From the NCBI GenBank assembly GCA_026785985.1, contig JAJAYX010000417.1, forward strand, positions 1-15,309: a stretch of 15,309 bases of DNA. Direction: 5' to 3'. Of the stretch, positions 7,076 to 14,033 are shown one piece after another (position 1 is the first letter of the stretch; each line of letters starts with the position of its first letter). A model generated the notes under the pieces. It was not told the DNA's origin and made no database searches. It saw only the letters and a program-made list of their open reading frames with translations. A program made the position numbers and the translations under genes. Source of the stretch: Rudanella sp. (GTDB taxonomy: Bacteria > Bacteroidota > Bacteroidia > Cytophagales > Spirosomataceae).

Positions 7076-8038
7076 ATGACATTCGACGAACCCGCCATTT
7101 TGCCTTCTGCTCCCGAACCCATTCCTGCCTGGCTTGCCGATGAACGGCTGTTGCGCGATGAGGGCGTGTTGTTCGGGCTGTCGGATGCGCGGGCGGAGGA
7201 GAAAACCGCCGTTATCCGAACGTTTTTTGCCAATCAAACGGCTGGCCTCGAACGGCAGATCGAACACCACAACGAGAAAATCGGGGAGTTGAACCTCTTT
7301 ATCGGGCAACGCGAAAACGAACTGGGCGAGTTGGAACACCGCCGGACAACCCTGCTTGCCCGCCAACCCGCCGACCATCAACTGCCCCGCACCGTGGTGG
7401 GTTTGCTGCTGGCTCTGGGCATGGGTATCAGCAATTATTTCCTGATTGAAACCGCTCTTCGTCCGGCTTATCCCGTTAACACTCCGTTGATTGCAACGGG
7501 CGTTTTTCTGGCGGGTATGTTTGGGTTATTCAACCGAACGTCGCTGTTTCACGACCCCGACAGTCGTCCGTCTGTTCGCCGGATGATCGAGGAGGTAGCC
7601 TTGCCCGTCGTTTCTGCCGGGTTTGTGTGGGTTATGTCGTTGCAAAGCCAATCGGTGGGAATGGCTTCGGCATTGGGGTTGTTTGTGCTGGGTCTGTTTC
7701 TGTTTGGGGGTAAACTACTGCTCGGTCTGCTGACGGTGCTTCGTAACGATCTGCAGGCCAATGCCAATAATCGTCAACTAAGTCAGGATCAGCGTATTTT
7801 GGTAATTCAGTACGACGCACAAGCGGCCGAACTCCGGCGCGACATCGACACGTTTCGCACGCAGAAATGGCAAATTCTGCCCGAACTGTCCCGCGCCGAA
7901 GCCGACCGAGACCGCCTGAACACCCGGCGCGATATGCTCATTCGCCTGTTCGAGAGCGAGTTCAACCTCGCCCGTTCCATCCGTGATCGCCTGAGCGATA
8001 CACAACGCCGGGTCATTAGCGGTCATCTACCCGCATAG
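7076..8038 (+). CDS. Unrecognised membrane protein: coiled coil, four helices, coiled coil
   Basis: I do not recognise this 320-residue protein. The start is set at the ATG of MTFDEPAILP; upstream codons in frame overlap the kinase remnant and the pyrimidine tract. Residues about 41-97 form a charged heptad-rich helix (ERQIEHHNEKIGELNLFIGQ, then ENELGELEHRRTTLL). Four hydrophobic segments follow at about 105-128, 135-152, 174-189 and 196-219. A second long coiled coil runs about 239-310 (QAAELRRDIDTF, AEADRDRLNTRRDML). With an even number of membrane helices, both coiled coils should be on the same side, probably the cytoplasm, where they may pair with each other or in an oligomer. No enzyme motif is visible. 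It converges on the receptor gene with 9 bases between stops. Codon use looks like its neighbours. Confidence 0.8.
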   Translation: MTFDEPAILPSAPEPIPAWLADERLLRDEGVLFGLSDARAEEKTAVIRTFFANQTAGLERQIEHHNEKIGELNLFIGQRENELGELEHRRTTLLARQPADHQLPRTVVGLLLALGMGISNYFLIETALRPAYPVNTPLIATGVFLAGMFGLFNRTSLFHDPDSRPSVRRMIEEVALPVVSAGFVWVMSLQSQSVGMASALGLFVLGLFLFGGKLLLGLLTVLRNDLQANANNRQLSQDQRILVIQYDAQAAELRRDIDTFRTQKWQILPELSRAEADRDRLNTRRDMLIRLFESEFNLARSIRDRLSDTQRRVISGHLPA

Positions 8039-8047
8039 TCGGTTCAT

Positions 8048-11000
8048 TCACAACACATATCGCAGGCCAAACTGAAACTGCCGGGGCGGTGCCGCCGAAC
8101 GGGTGGTGATGCCCGAACCGCGTGGCCCAAGCTGAAATTGATTCGAGGAACCGCGCACAACGTTGAAGCCCGAAATGTTCTGGGTGTTCAACAAATTATA
8201 CCCATCCGCCGAGATTTCGAGACGGGGCTTACCCAGAAACCGCACTGTGTATTTAACCGACAAATCGACGGTTTTGGCCCAGGGCAGGCGGTCGTTGTTG
8301 CGGGTTTCGCCGGGCTGAATATCCGAAGGGAGACTATAACTCTCGCTGTCGCCGTTGAGATCGGTGGTGCCATATAGTTTGGCATCGGCCACGCGGGTAA
8401 TTGGTAAGCCACTCTGTAATAACATAGTAGGTGTAATCGCGAGGTTTGGAAACGGGTAGTAGTAGAAGATACCGGAGAATACGTGCCGCCGGTCGTTGTC
8501 GTCAAACACATACTCGGCCTCGTAATTGTTGGAGTCCTGCGCCCGCGTGTTGATGCCCGTTGTGTTGCTTTTGATCACCGAGAGATTATAGCCCAGTCGG
8601 TAGGCATATTTGTCGGTTCCGCGCAGTTTCTGAAGCACGAAGTTGGCTGCCCAATACCGGGCAATACCATCATTACGGGTCTCGAACACATTGCGCGAAA
8701 TGCCCCGGAGTGTATCGCTGCCGTTCACCAGAGCATAGGCACCACGTTTGTCGGTACGAATGGGAATGGGGCGGGTCAGGTCGGCCTGGGCCACGGTTCG
8801 TACTTTCACATCAGCCGCAATATTGAGCGGGTAGGGCGCGGGTGCGTTCAGGTTATAAATATAGTAGAGGTCGTTGGTGGCCACATGAACCAGATCGACC
8901 GAAAACAGCATGTTGTTGGTTTGCTTGCGCTGAAAACCCAGCGAAAACTGGTGCGAATACGGACTCTGGAATCCGTTGGGGTTCATAATCCGAAAGTTAT
9001 TGCTGAACTGCCTGTCGCGCCGAGCCTGCAACTGATCCGAAGTTGGGCCGTTAAGGTAGGTGACGGCGGTGGTGGAGCGGGCGTTGAGATTACCGGGGAA
9101 TGTGACCCGGTCGATGTCGGTGGAAGCAGGCAACAGGCCAAGCCGCTTTAGTTCGGCCACTTGTTTCTTGAAATCGGCACTGCTGCTGCTGAATTGCAGG
9201 TTGTCGCTATAAACCGAATACTTGATCTTGTCGTAGAACATGCCGTAGCCCCCCCGAATCACGGTTCGCTCGTTCAGTTGGTAGTTCAGCGCGACGCGGG
9301 GAGCCAGGTTGTTGAGGTCTCCCTTCTTGCCCGAAGCGTCGGACTGTCCCCCCCTGGTCAGGTTGTCATAATCATACCGCAAACCGAGCGTCAGGTTCAG
9401 GTCGGGCCGGAGTGCCCAAAGGTCTTCGGCATACAGGCTAATCACGTTCTGACGAGTGCCAAAGGTGGTGGGCCGGAGTTCCACATCATAAGTCCGCACC
9501 TGCACATCGCGTGGAATATCATTCACGTTCAGCGTGGAACCGAGGTTCCTGGTTTTGAGCGCGTCTAACTGAGCCTGAGTCAATTGCACGTCGTAGGTGC
9601 CATACGGGTTTGCCCCACCCAAAAGGGCATAATCGGACGTAATAAACTCAACCCCGGCTTTCATGGTGTGCATCCCCCGCCGAAGCGCGAACTTCTGCTG
9701 AATCTGATCGGTGTTCTCGATGTCGTCGAAAATGGCCCCGCTTTGGCCAATAATCGCGATGGGGACACCGTCCGGGCCACGCACCGTGGCCGATGGATTG
9801 GTTGGGTTCACGGGTTCGCGGTAATTCCAGCGGAACCGCGAGTGTTGGTAATTAGTCTCGCCCGTGAATTCCCGGCCCAGCACATAAGCGTTTTTCAGGC
9901 CAATCAGATACGTCCGGTTTTTTTGAGCCGAAGCTGCCGAGGGGAACAATATGCCTCCTTCCAGACCACCGCCCTGCCGGTCGATGTTGAATGTACCAAT
10001 GTTGGCCCGCAGCGTGGTTTTGAAGCGGCTGTTCCAGACCTGATCTAGCTTCCCCGACACATAGGAGAAGTAATTATGGCCCGTCACAATTTCATTCACG
10101 CCCAGCGAGGGAACCGCCAGCCGGTTGTCTTTCCGGTCGAAGGTTTGCTCCACGTTAACGTAGAAAAACGTTTTGTCTTTTTTGAGTGCCCCACCGAGGC
10201 CAAAACCAGCCTGATGCCGCTGAAAACCGTCTTTTACGGAGTTGCCCGACAAATCGGCGGTGGCAAAGCGCGAGGGCGAGTCGACGACGGAGCCGGGTCG
10301 GGTCAGGTAATAGGCTTCGCCCGTGAGTTCGTTGGAGCCGGAGCGGGTGGTCACGTTGATGACCCCGTTGCTGGTGTTGCCAAACTCGACCGAATAGTTG
10401 TTGGTATACACTGTGATTCCCTCGGCAAACCCAACCGGTGTATTGAACTTCATGTTACCCAAAAACCGCTCGTTGTTGTCCATTCCGTCGATCAGGTAGT
10501 TGGTATAAATACCGTTCAAGCCGGTTATGGCCACATTTGGGGCCTCAGCGTAGCCCTGCGTGGCCAGCGTCAGGTTGGGCAGCCGATAGAGCGCGCGCGT
10601 AATGTCGCGGCCTTCGAGGGGCAAACTTTGCAATTCTCGTTTCGAGACTAAAGCCGATACCTCGGCATTTTGGGTGTTGAGCCGCGCCAACCGCCGGTCG
10701 TTAATCACCACCTCATCGAGTGTGCTTTCGCGTCGGAGCGGTAATTGAAGCGTAACCGTTGCCAAACCCGATGCCGGAATAATCACGTCCGATACCTCGT
10801 CATCAACGTAGGCCGAACTGGACCGCACAAAAACCCGGTAGCGACTGGCCCCGCTTATGTTGGTGAACTGGGCCTTACCCATTGCGTTGGTGCGGGCCGA
10901 GTCGAGTGATTTTGTGCCGCTATTTTGCAGAAAAACCTGTACACCCGGCAGTGAACGCCGGAGCAATAAATCGGTAACGGTAACTTCAATGCGTTGCTGT

Positions 11001-11065
11001 GCAACGGCTGGAATTGACAAAAATAAACCAATGGCCAAAAGCCATAAGGTAGGTAACTGTTTCAT
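8048..11065 (-). CDS. TonB-dependent receptor with carboxypeptidase-regulatory-like N-terminal domain
   Basis: This 1005-residue outer-membrane transporter starts at the ATG giving MKQLPTLWLLAIGLFLSIPA, a clear signal peptide cut near AVAQ. A longer open frame upstream adds 25 unlikely residues. Residues about 24-110 form a beta-sandwich carboxypeptidase-regulatory-like domain, common in Bacteroidota. LDEVVIN at about 116-122 resembles a TonB box. The plug follows at about 125-250 (LPLEGRDITRALYRLPNLTL, TNYLIDGMDNNERFLGN, GNTSNGVINVTTRSGSNEL), and the remainder is a beta-barrel with alternating aromatic strands, ending RQFQFGLRYVL. It resembles Oar-like receptors with barrels of this size rather than SusC, and no SusD gene is adjacent. 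The substrate is unknown. The DUF2064 and DUF4198 genes lie upstream on the same strand and may be co-transcribed. Confidence 0.92.
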   Translation of the reverse strand: MKQLPTLWLLAIGLFLSIPAVAQQRIEVTVTDLLLRRSLPGVQVFLQNSGTKSLDSARTNAMGKAQFTNISGASRYRVFVRSSSAYVDDEVSDVIIPASGLATVTLQLPLRRESTLDEVVINDRRLARLNTQNAEVSALVSKRELQSLPLEGRDITRALYRLPNLTLATQGYAEAPNVAITGLNGIYTNYLIDGMDNNERFLGNMKFNTPVGFAEGITVYTNNYSVEFGNTSNGVINVTTRSGSNELTGEAYYLTRPGSVVDSPSRFATADLSGNSVKDGFQRHQAGFGLGGALKKDKTFFYVNVEQTFDRKDNRLAVPSLGVNEIVTGHNYFSYVSGKLDQVWNSRFKTTLRANIGTFNIDRQGGGLEGGILFPSAASAQKNRTYLIGLKNAYVLGREFTGETNYQHSRFRWNYREPVNPTNPSATVRGPDGVPIAIIGQSGAIFDDIENTDQIQQKFALRRGMHTMKAGVEFITSDYALLGGANPYGTYDVQLTQAQLDALKTRNLGSTLNVNDIPRDVQVRTYDVELRPTTFGTRQNVISLYAEDLWALRPDLNLTLGLRYDYDNLTRGGQSDASGKKGDLNNLAPRVALNYQLNERTVIRGGYGMFYDKIKYSVYSDNLQFSSSSADFKKQVAELKRLGLLPASTDIDRVTFPGNLNARSTTAVTYLNGPTSDQLQARRDRQFSNNFRIMNPNGFQSPYSHQFSLGFQRKQTNNMLFSVDLVHVATNDLYYIYNLNAPAPYPLNIAADVKVRTVAQADLTRPIPIRTDKRGAYALVNGSDTLRGISRNVFETRNDGIARYWAANFVLQKLRGTDKYAYRLGYNLSVIKSNTTGINTRAQDSNNYEAEYVFDDNDRRHVFSGIFYYYPFPNLAITPTMLLQSGLPITRVADAKLYGTTDLNGDSESYSLPSDIQPGETRNNDRLPWAKTVDLSVKYTVRFLGKPRLEISADGYNLLNTQNISGFNVVRGSSNQFQLGPRGSGITTRSAAPPRQFQFGLRYVL

Positions 11066-11092
11066 TATTAGAATGTTGAAAATAGAAAACAA

Positions 11093-11125
11093 GGCTATTA
11101 GCCAACAACCAGAGGGATGTTGGGC
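11093..11125 (-). other. Inverted repeats in the leader of the TonB-dependent receptor gene
   Basis: The 90 bases between the receptor ATG and the end of the upstream frame hold two dyads. One is GGCTATTAGCC (11093-11103), an 11-base palindrome with one central base. The other is GCCAACA at 11101-11107 pairing with TGTTGGGC at 11118-11125 with one bulged base. They share three bases, so they could form alternative structures in the mRNA. T-rich bases follow on the minus strand, but no classical terminator. No known riboswitch signature is seen. Confidence 0.3.
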
Positions 11126-11155
11126 ATATGGCCGGAACAAGTGGGAGCCGAAAAA

Positions 11156-11365
11156 CTATCGGCAGTAGAGAGGAGACAACAGAAATGGAGGTGCCCGCAG
11201 CGGGCCGCCGGGAAACACGTCGGGCTGCATGGCCCGATGAGTCAAGACTCGACTAAAGAAATTTACCCACCCGTCGATCAGGCGGAGTAACTGGCCAACG
11301 AACGAATTGATGGACTCAGAATCAGTTCGATACGTTCGGATATCAACCGCCCGGTTAAGGTCGCT
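11156..11365 (-). pseudogene. In-frame C-terminal continuation of the DUF2064 gene beyond an amber stop
   Basis: Directly after the TAG at 11366-11368 the same frame stays open for 69 codons to another TAG at 11156-11158. It begins SDLNRAVDIRTYRTD, which resembles the 'sDldt..Dl' element found near the end of DUF2064/TIGR04282 proteins. It ends PLRAPPFLLSPLYCR. With it, the whole protein would be about 234 residues, closer to the family's length than 164. The simplest view is a CAG to TAG nonsense change (or a sequencing error) that separated this tail from its gene. Confidence 0.65.
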
Positions 11366-11860
11366 CTACGCCCGCAAGGGTAGCACGGTGTGGGCGGCAA
11401 ACTGGGCACAAATGGCCTGGTGAAGCTGGTTGGTTTGCCAGGGCAACTCCCGCAGTGCATCGGCCTCAAACTGAGTGCGGGATAGGCCCAGCAAATACAC
11501 CCCCCCGCGATTGTCGGGGCCGATCACCACACGCCCGGCCTGCAACTCGGTGGCTGCGTTGGTGAGGTCGGCGGCAGTGAGGGCGGGACAATCGTTGCCA
11601 ACCACCAGTAGTTGATCAAAACCCCGTCCGAAAACAGCCTGAATGGCCTCCGACAATTGCCCGCCAAAGCTACCGGAATGCGGAATAAGATCAGTGGAAG
11701 ACAGAACTGGAAAGCCTGTTTGCTGCGCCGTTTGCCGAACCCGCTCATTCAGCAAATGCAGGGCATGGCGGTTCGTATCAGCATGGACTGAGAGTTGCTT
11801 CCGGGCTGCGTCTTGGGCAATGGGCCGGGCAAAAACAAGTATGGCGGTAGTTACTGACAA
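11366..11860 (-). CDS. DUF2064 / TIGR04282-like glycosyltransferase-fold protein, apparently cut short by an amber codon
   Basis: This 164-residue open frame contains TTAILVFARP at the start, a nucleotide-sugar-binding-type first strand. Further in are LLVVGNDCPALTAADL (the 'GtDcP.lt...l' metal/nucleotide motif of the family) and VVIGPDNRGGVYLLGL ('GPa.DGGyyLiGl', with Arg in place of the usual Asp). LPWQTNQLHQAI is the family's 'iPWsT..v' element. The family has a GT-A fold; some members are named for arsenosugar biosynthesis, but the role here is unknown. The start is TTG: a stop codon lies in frame a few codons upstream, and no ATG or GTG fits. The frame ends at TAG 11366-11368 just before the family's C-terminal 'DldT..D' element, which continues downstream in the same frame. 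The protein made may therefore be inactive. Confidence 0.75.
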   Translation of the reverse strand: MSVTTAILVFARPIAQDAARKQLSVHADTNRHALHLLNERVRQTAQQTGFPVLSSTDLIPHSGSFGGQLSEAIQAVFGRGFDQLLVVGNDCPALTAADLTNAATELQAGRVVIGPDNRGGVYLLGLSRTQFEADALRELPWQTNQLHQAICAQFAAHTVLPLRA

Positions 11861-11971
11861 AGGGAACGCTAAGAATGGCTACGGCAAACATACGTGCCAA
11901 CTGGGCAACATAGATTTTCGGTAGCCATTCACGAGTATAAAAAGGGTTTTTTCCGAGTCTGCGGGCCAGAA

Positions 11972-12802
11972 TCACTGTCCCTCTCGGCTCACCCCGAAGG
12001 TTAAACTACCCCAGTAGCTTTGCCAATCGGCCTGTTGACCATTTTTTGGAGTCGGTTCGTCGTTCGGAATCATCCGTACTGCGCTCACCATATTCCGGCC
12101 CATGGCCAGTTTAAACTGAACGCGGCCATCGGCATCGGAGCGTTGTTGCGCTTCGATAGCCTTGCTGGCTACAGTTGTCTTGACCCAATGCCGCACCAGG
12201 GCGTTGGCCAGTGGTTTCCCCCGAAACAACACCCTGAACCCCGCCATTTGCCCCTGCCGGAGTGTGTAGGGGTTTTGCGTGGGCGTAATGTCGAGAGTCA
12301 GGTTCGTAGGCCGGGCGTAGGTATCGTCGGGTTGGTCGCCCACCTGAATCAGCGATTTGGCGCATCGGCGATACAGTTCGCGGCTCGGTTTGTTGGCCTG
12401 CCCCTGTTGTTGACGGGCCGCAATCACGTTGTCTAAGCCATCTTCTTTGAGGTATTCCATAAACTTGTCGGGGGCCAGTTTGATAAATTTGGGCGTGTTC
12501 GTAAATACCAGCAAGTGGGTTCCCGGCTGGGTGACTTTGATCGATACCGGGGCAAAATTGTTGCCCACTAATTTGGGCGATAAATCGACGGAGTCCGTGG
12601 CTGAGTAGTGCCTGTAGATAACGATCTGGTTGTTTTTTCCCTCAGAGGGTTCGCCCCGGAAGCCCTCGCCCACCAGGATATTGATAGGAATCAGGTTGCC
12701 GGGCGTGGCGAAAAAGAAAGCGGGCTGGAGCCAGAATTCGTGGGCCGTGGCCAACAGCGAAACGGCCAGTAAAGCGGCTAAAGTGACGTAGCGGTGTTTC
12801 AT
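11972..12802 (-). CDS. DUF4198 domain-containing exported protein
   Basis: This 276-residue protein has a signal peptide (MKHRYVTLAALLAVSLLATA) followed at once by HEFWLQP, the hallmark start of DUF4198 proteins (usually 'H-D/E-FWL.P'). GNLIPINILVGEGFRGEP (about 35-52) also fits the family. The middle contains QPGTHLLVF. The second half contains LRQGQMAGFRVLFRGKPLAN with SDADGRVQFKL, an immunoglobulin-like domain with a 'T/SDa.G...f.l' turn. The protein is periplasmic or surface-located; some family annotations connect it with nickel or other metal uptake, which is not shown here. Cleavage after Ala20 would leave His21 as the first residue, which could bind a metal; this is an inference. It lies 111 bases upstream of the DUF2064 gene on the same strand and is divergent from the small gene at 12868. 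Confidence 0.82.
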   Translation of the reverse strand: MKHRYVTLAALLAVSLLATAHEFWLQPAFFFATPGNLIPINILVGEGFRGEPSEGKNNQIVIYRHYSATDSVDLSPKLVGNNFAPVSIKVTQPGTHLLVFTNTPKFIKLAPDKFMEYLKEDGLDNVIAARQQQGQANKPSRELYRRCAKSLIQVGDQPDDTYARPTNLTLDITPTQNPYTLRQGQMAGFRVLFRGKPLANALVRHWVKTTVASKAIEAQQRSDADGRVQFKLAMGRNMVSAVRMIPNDEPTPKNGQQADWQSYWGSLTFGVSREGQ

Positions 12803-12829
12803 ATGGGCTAAAGTACAGTGTTTTGCATC

Positions 12830-12837
12830 TATTTTTG
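12830..12837 (+). promoter_or_regulatory. Candidate -7 promoter box for the 12868 gene
   Basis: TATTTTTG is an exact TAnnTTTG match in the 65-base spacer between the divergent DUF4198 gene and the small gene. It is 30 bases before the ATG at 12868, a reasonable leader length for Bacteroidota. No clear TTG -33 element is present. Confidence 0.45.
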
Positions 12838-12867
12838 TAAATTTAGGCCGAACCTAACTTGTCATCA

Positions 12868-13071
12868 ATGCCCGGCTCAGACGAAGAGTATCAGTATTGG
12901 CTTGCTTTTAAAAAAGATGTTGACGAGAGAATAGGCGAACTGGAAGTTGAGTTAATGCTTGCAAGCCCCCATTCCCTTCTTAATAACGAACATGAGTTCC
13001 TTATTAAGAAGGTCAGAATGTTTCGCGAAACACTCAATAAGATTGAGTTAAAATTAGACAATTTAAAATAG
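12868..13071 (+). CDS. Small hypothetical helical protein
   Basis: This 67-residue protein starts at the ATG of MPGSDEEYQYWLAF; a TTG three codons earlier is also in frame but less likely. The sequence is charged and almost entirely helical in pattern, with FKKDVDERIGELEVELML and a heptad-like C-terminus (MFRETLNKIELKLDNLK). I do not recognise it and see no catalytic or metal motif. It is visibly richer in A+T than the flanking genes. A 38-base near-perfect palindrome sits in the middle of the reading frame (12975-13012). The next small gene begins 27 bases downstream, so the two are probably co-transcribed from the TATTTTTG box. Confidence 0.6.
   Translation: MPGSDEEYQYWLAFKKDVDERIGELEVELMLASPHSLLNNEHEFLIKKVRMFRETLNKIELKLDNLK
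12975..13012. repeat. Long inverted repeat (hairpin) inside the small gene
   Basis: CCTTCTTAATAA (12975-12986) and TTATTAAGAAGG (13001-13012) are perfect reverse complements of 12 bases. Inside them, after one C/C mismatch, GAAC (12988-12991) and GTTC (12996-12999) also pair, leaving a 4-base loop ATGA. The result is a 38-base hairpin with 16 pairs. It is fully inside the coding frame, and no T-run follows, so it is not a standard terminator. Confidence 0.85.
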
Positions 13072-13098
13072 ACTCACTCTACTAATAACAAGAGAATT

Positions 13099-13338
13099 AT
13101 GATACAGACAGAAGAGTATCTCCAACAATTTAAGCAGGTCAAATCACTGGCAGAACGGCAACAGGTAGCTATACAGTACAACTCATTTTATGATCAGTTG
13201 ACCGTTGAAGACCAACGGAAAGCCGATCAGGTAATGAGCGTTCTTTGGCCGGGTATCAGCCTGAAAATAGACGAACTCGATCCACTTATGGCTCAGGCAG
13301 AACAGTTTTTGCAGGGCGAATCAGCGTATCAAAAATAA
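13099..13338 (+). CDS. Small hypothetical protein
   Basis: This 79-residue protein starts at ATG 13099 (MIQTEEYLQQFKQVKSLAER). It is hydrophilic and helical in pattern, with QYNSFYDQLTVEDQRKADQV in the middle and a short hydrophobic patch (VMSVLWPGISLKI) near residues 45-58, not long enough for a membrane helix. I do not recognise the family. It has no signal peptide and no cysteine. It lies 27 bases after the 12868 gene and 26 bases before the SDR-type gene, so it is probably part of the same plus-strand transcription unit leading to the HemW gene. Confidence 0.65.
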   Translation: MIQTEEYLQQFKQVKSLAERQQVAIQYNSFYDQLTVEDQRKADQVMSVLWPGISLKIDELDPLMAQAEQFLQGESAYQK

Positions 13339-13364
13339 TACTTCGTTAATCCCCACTGTAACCC

Positions 13365-14030
13365 ATGAGGATAAAAGTAATTGTAACAGGGGCCACCGGC
13401 ATGGTTGGCGAAGGCGTTCTGCATGAATGCCTGCTGCATCAGAACGTTGAGAAAGTGCTGGTTGTTGGCCGTAAATCGTGCGGAGTGAGCCACCCGAAAT
13501 TAGCCGAACTGATTGTGTCAGATTTCTACGATCTGTCGGCAGTCGAAGCCCAATTGGTAGGCTACAATGCCTGCTTTTTTTGTTTAGGGATCTCCTCACT
13601 GGGTATGAGTGAAAGCGATTTTACTAAAATTACCTATACGCTCACCATGAGCATGGCCCAAACCCTCAGTCGGCTCAACCCCGACATGACGTTTTGCTAC
13701 GTTTCTGGAACTGGCACCGACAGCACCGAAAAGGGCCGTACGATGTGGGCACGGGTGAAGGGCAAAACCGAAAACGACCTGATGAAACTGCCCTTCAAGC
13801 AGGTCTATAACTTCCGGCCCGGCTACATTCACCCGACGGAGGGACTCAAAAACACGCTGTCCTATTACAAATACCTCGGCTGGCTATACCCGGTTTTTCG
13901 GACGTTGATGCCGGGTCTGGTGATCACCATGAAGCAACTGGGACAGGCCATGATTAACACGGTTGGAAACGGCAACCAAAAAACCGTTGTTGAGGTGAAG
14001 GACATGGTGGCCTTAGCCAACCGAACCTGA
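13365..14030 (+). CDS. NAD(P)-binding SDR-fold (epimerase/HTATIP2-like) protein
   Basis: This 221-residue protein has a Rossmann-fold nucleotide-binding motif at residues 7-17 (VTGATGMVGEG), a conserved strand FFCLGISSLG (71-80), YVSGTGTDST (112-121), MWARVKGKTEN (127-137) and NFRPGYIHP (149-157). This order is that of atypical short-chain dehydrogenases in the NAD-dependent epimerase/HTATIP2-like group. The lysine of the usual YxxxK pair may be in WARVKGK, but the tyrosine is replaced, so a classical SDR reaction is doubtful. The length fits the group. The substrate is unknown. Its TGA ends 3 bases before the ATG of the HemW gene, so the two are very likely co-translated. Confidence 0.82.
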   Translation: MRIKVIVTGATGMVGEGVLHECLLHQNVEKVLVVGRKSCGVSHPKLAELIVSDFYDLSAVEAQLVGYNACFFCLGISSLGMSESDFTKITYTLTMSMAQTLSRLNPDMTFCYVSGTGTDSTEKGRTMWARVKGKTENDLMKLPFKQVYNFRPGYIHPTEGLKNTLSYYKYLGWLYPVFRTLMPGLVITMKQLGQAMINTVGNGNQKTVVEVKDMVALANRT

Positions 14031-14033
14031 TTC

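Noticed and set aside
6916..7233. 105-residue minus-strand frame across the kinase remnant and the start of the 7076 gene
   Set aside because: Low-complexity serine/arginine-rich sequence opposite clear coding sequence; a shadow frame.
11156..11230. A 24-codon reading frame upstream of the receptor gene that looks like a leader peptide (ends SPLYCR)
   Set aside because: It is in the same frame as the DUF2064 gene and is better explained as the end of that interrupted gene. The apparent TAAATTTC promoter box before it (11258-11265) falls in the same tail.
11220..11237. TCGGGC/GCCCGA hairpin with GGCCCGATGA nearby, recalling a SAM or cobalamin riboswitch
   Set aside because: The rest of either riboswitch consensus is missing, the GGCCCGATGA motif is on the wrong strand for the receptor gene, and the sequence is coding in the DUF2064 tail.
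11939..11952. AAAAAGGGTTTTTT inverted repeat as a terminator
   Set aside because: Only A/T pairs around a 3-base loop, in the gap between two co-directional genes; too weak to call.
11778..11975. 65-residue minus-strand frame between the DUF4198 and DUF2064 genes
   Set aside because: It has no recognisable features and its second half is a shifted reading of the start of the DUF2064 gene.
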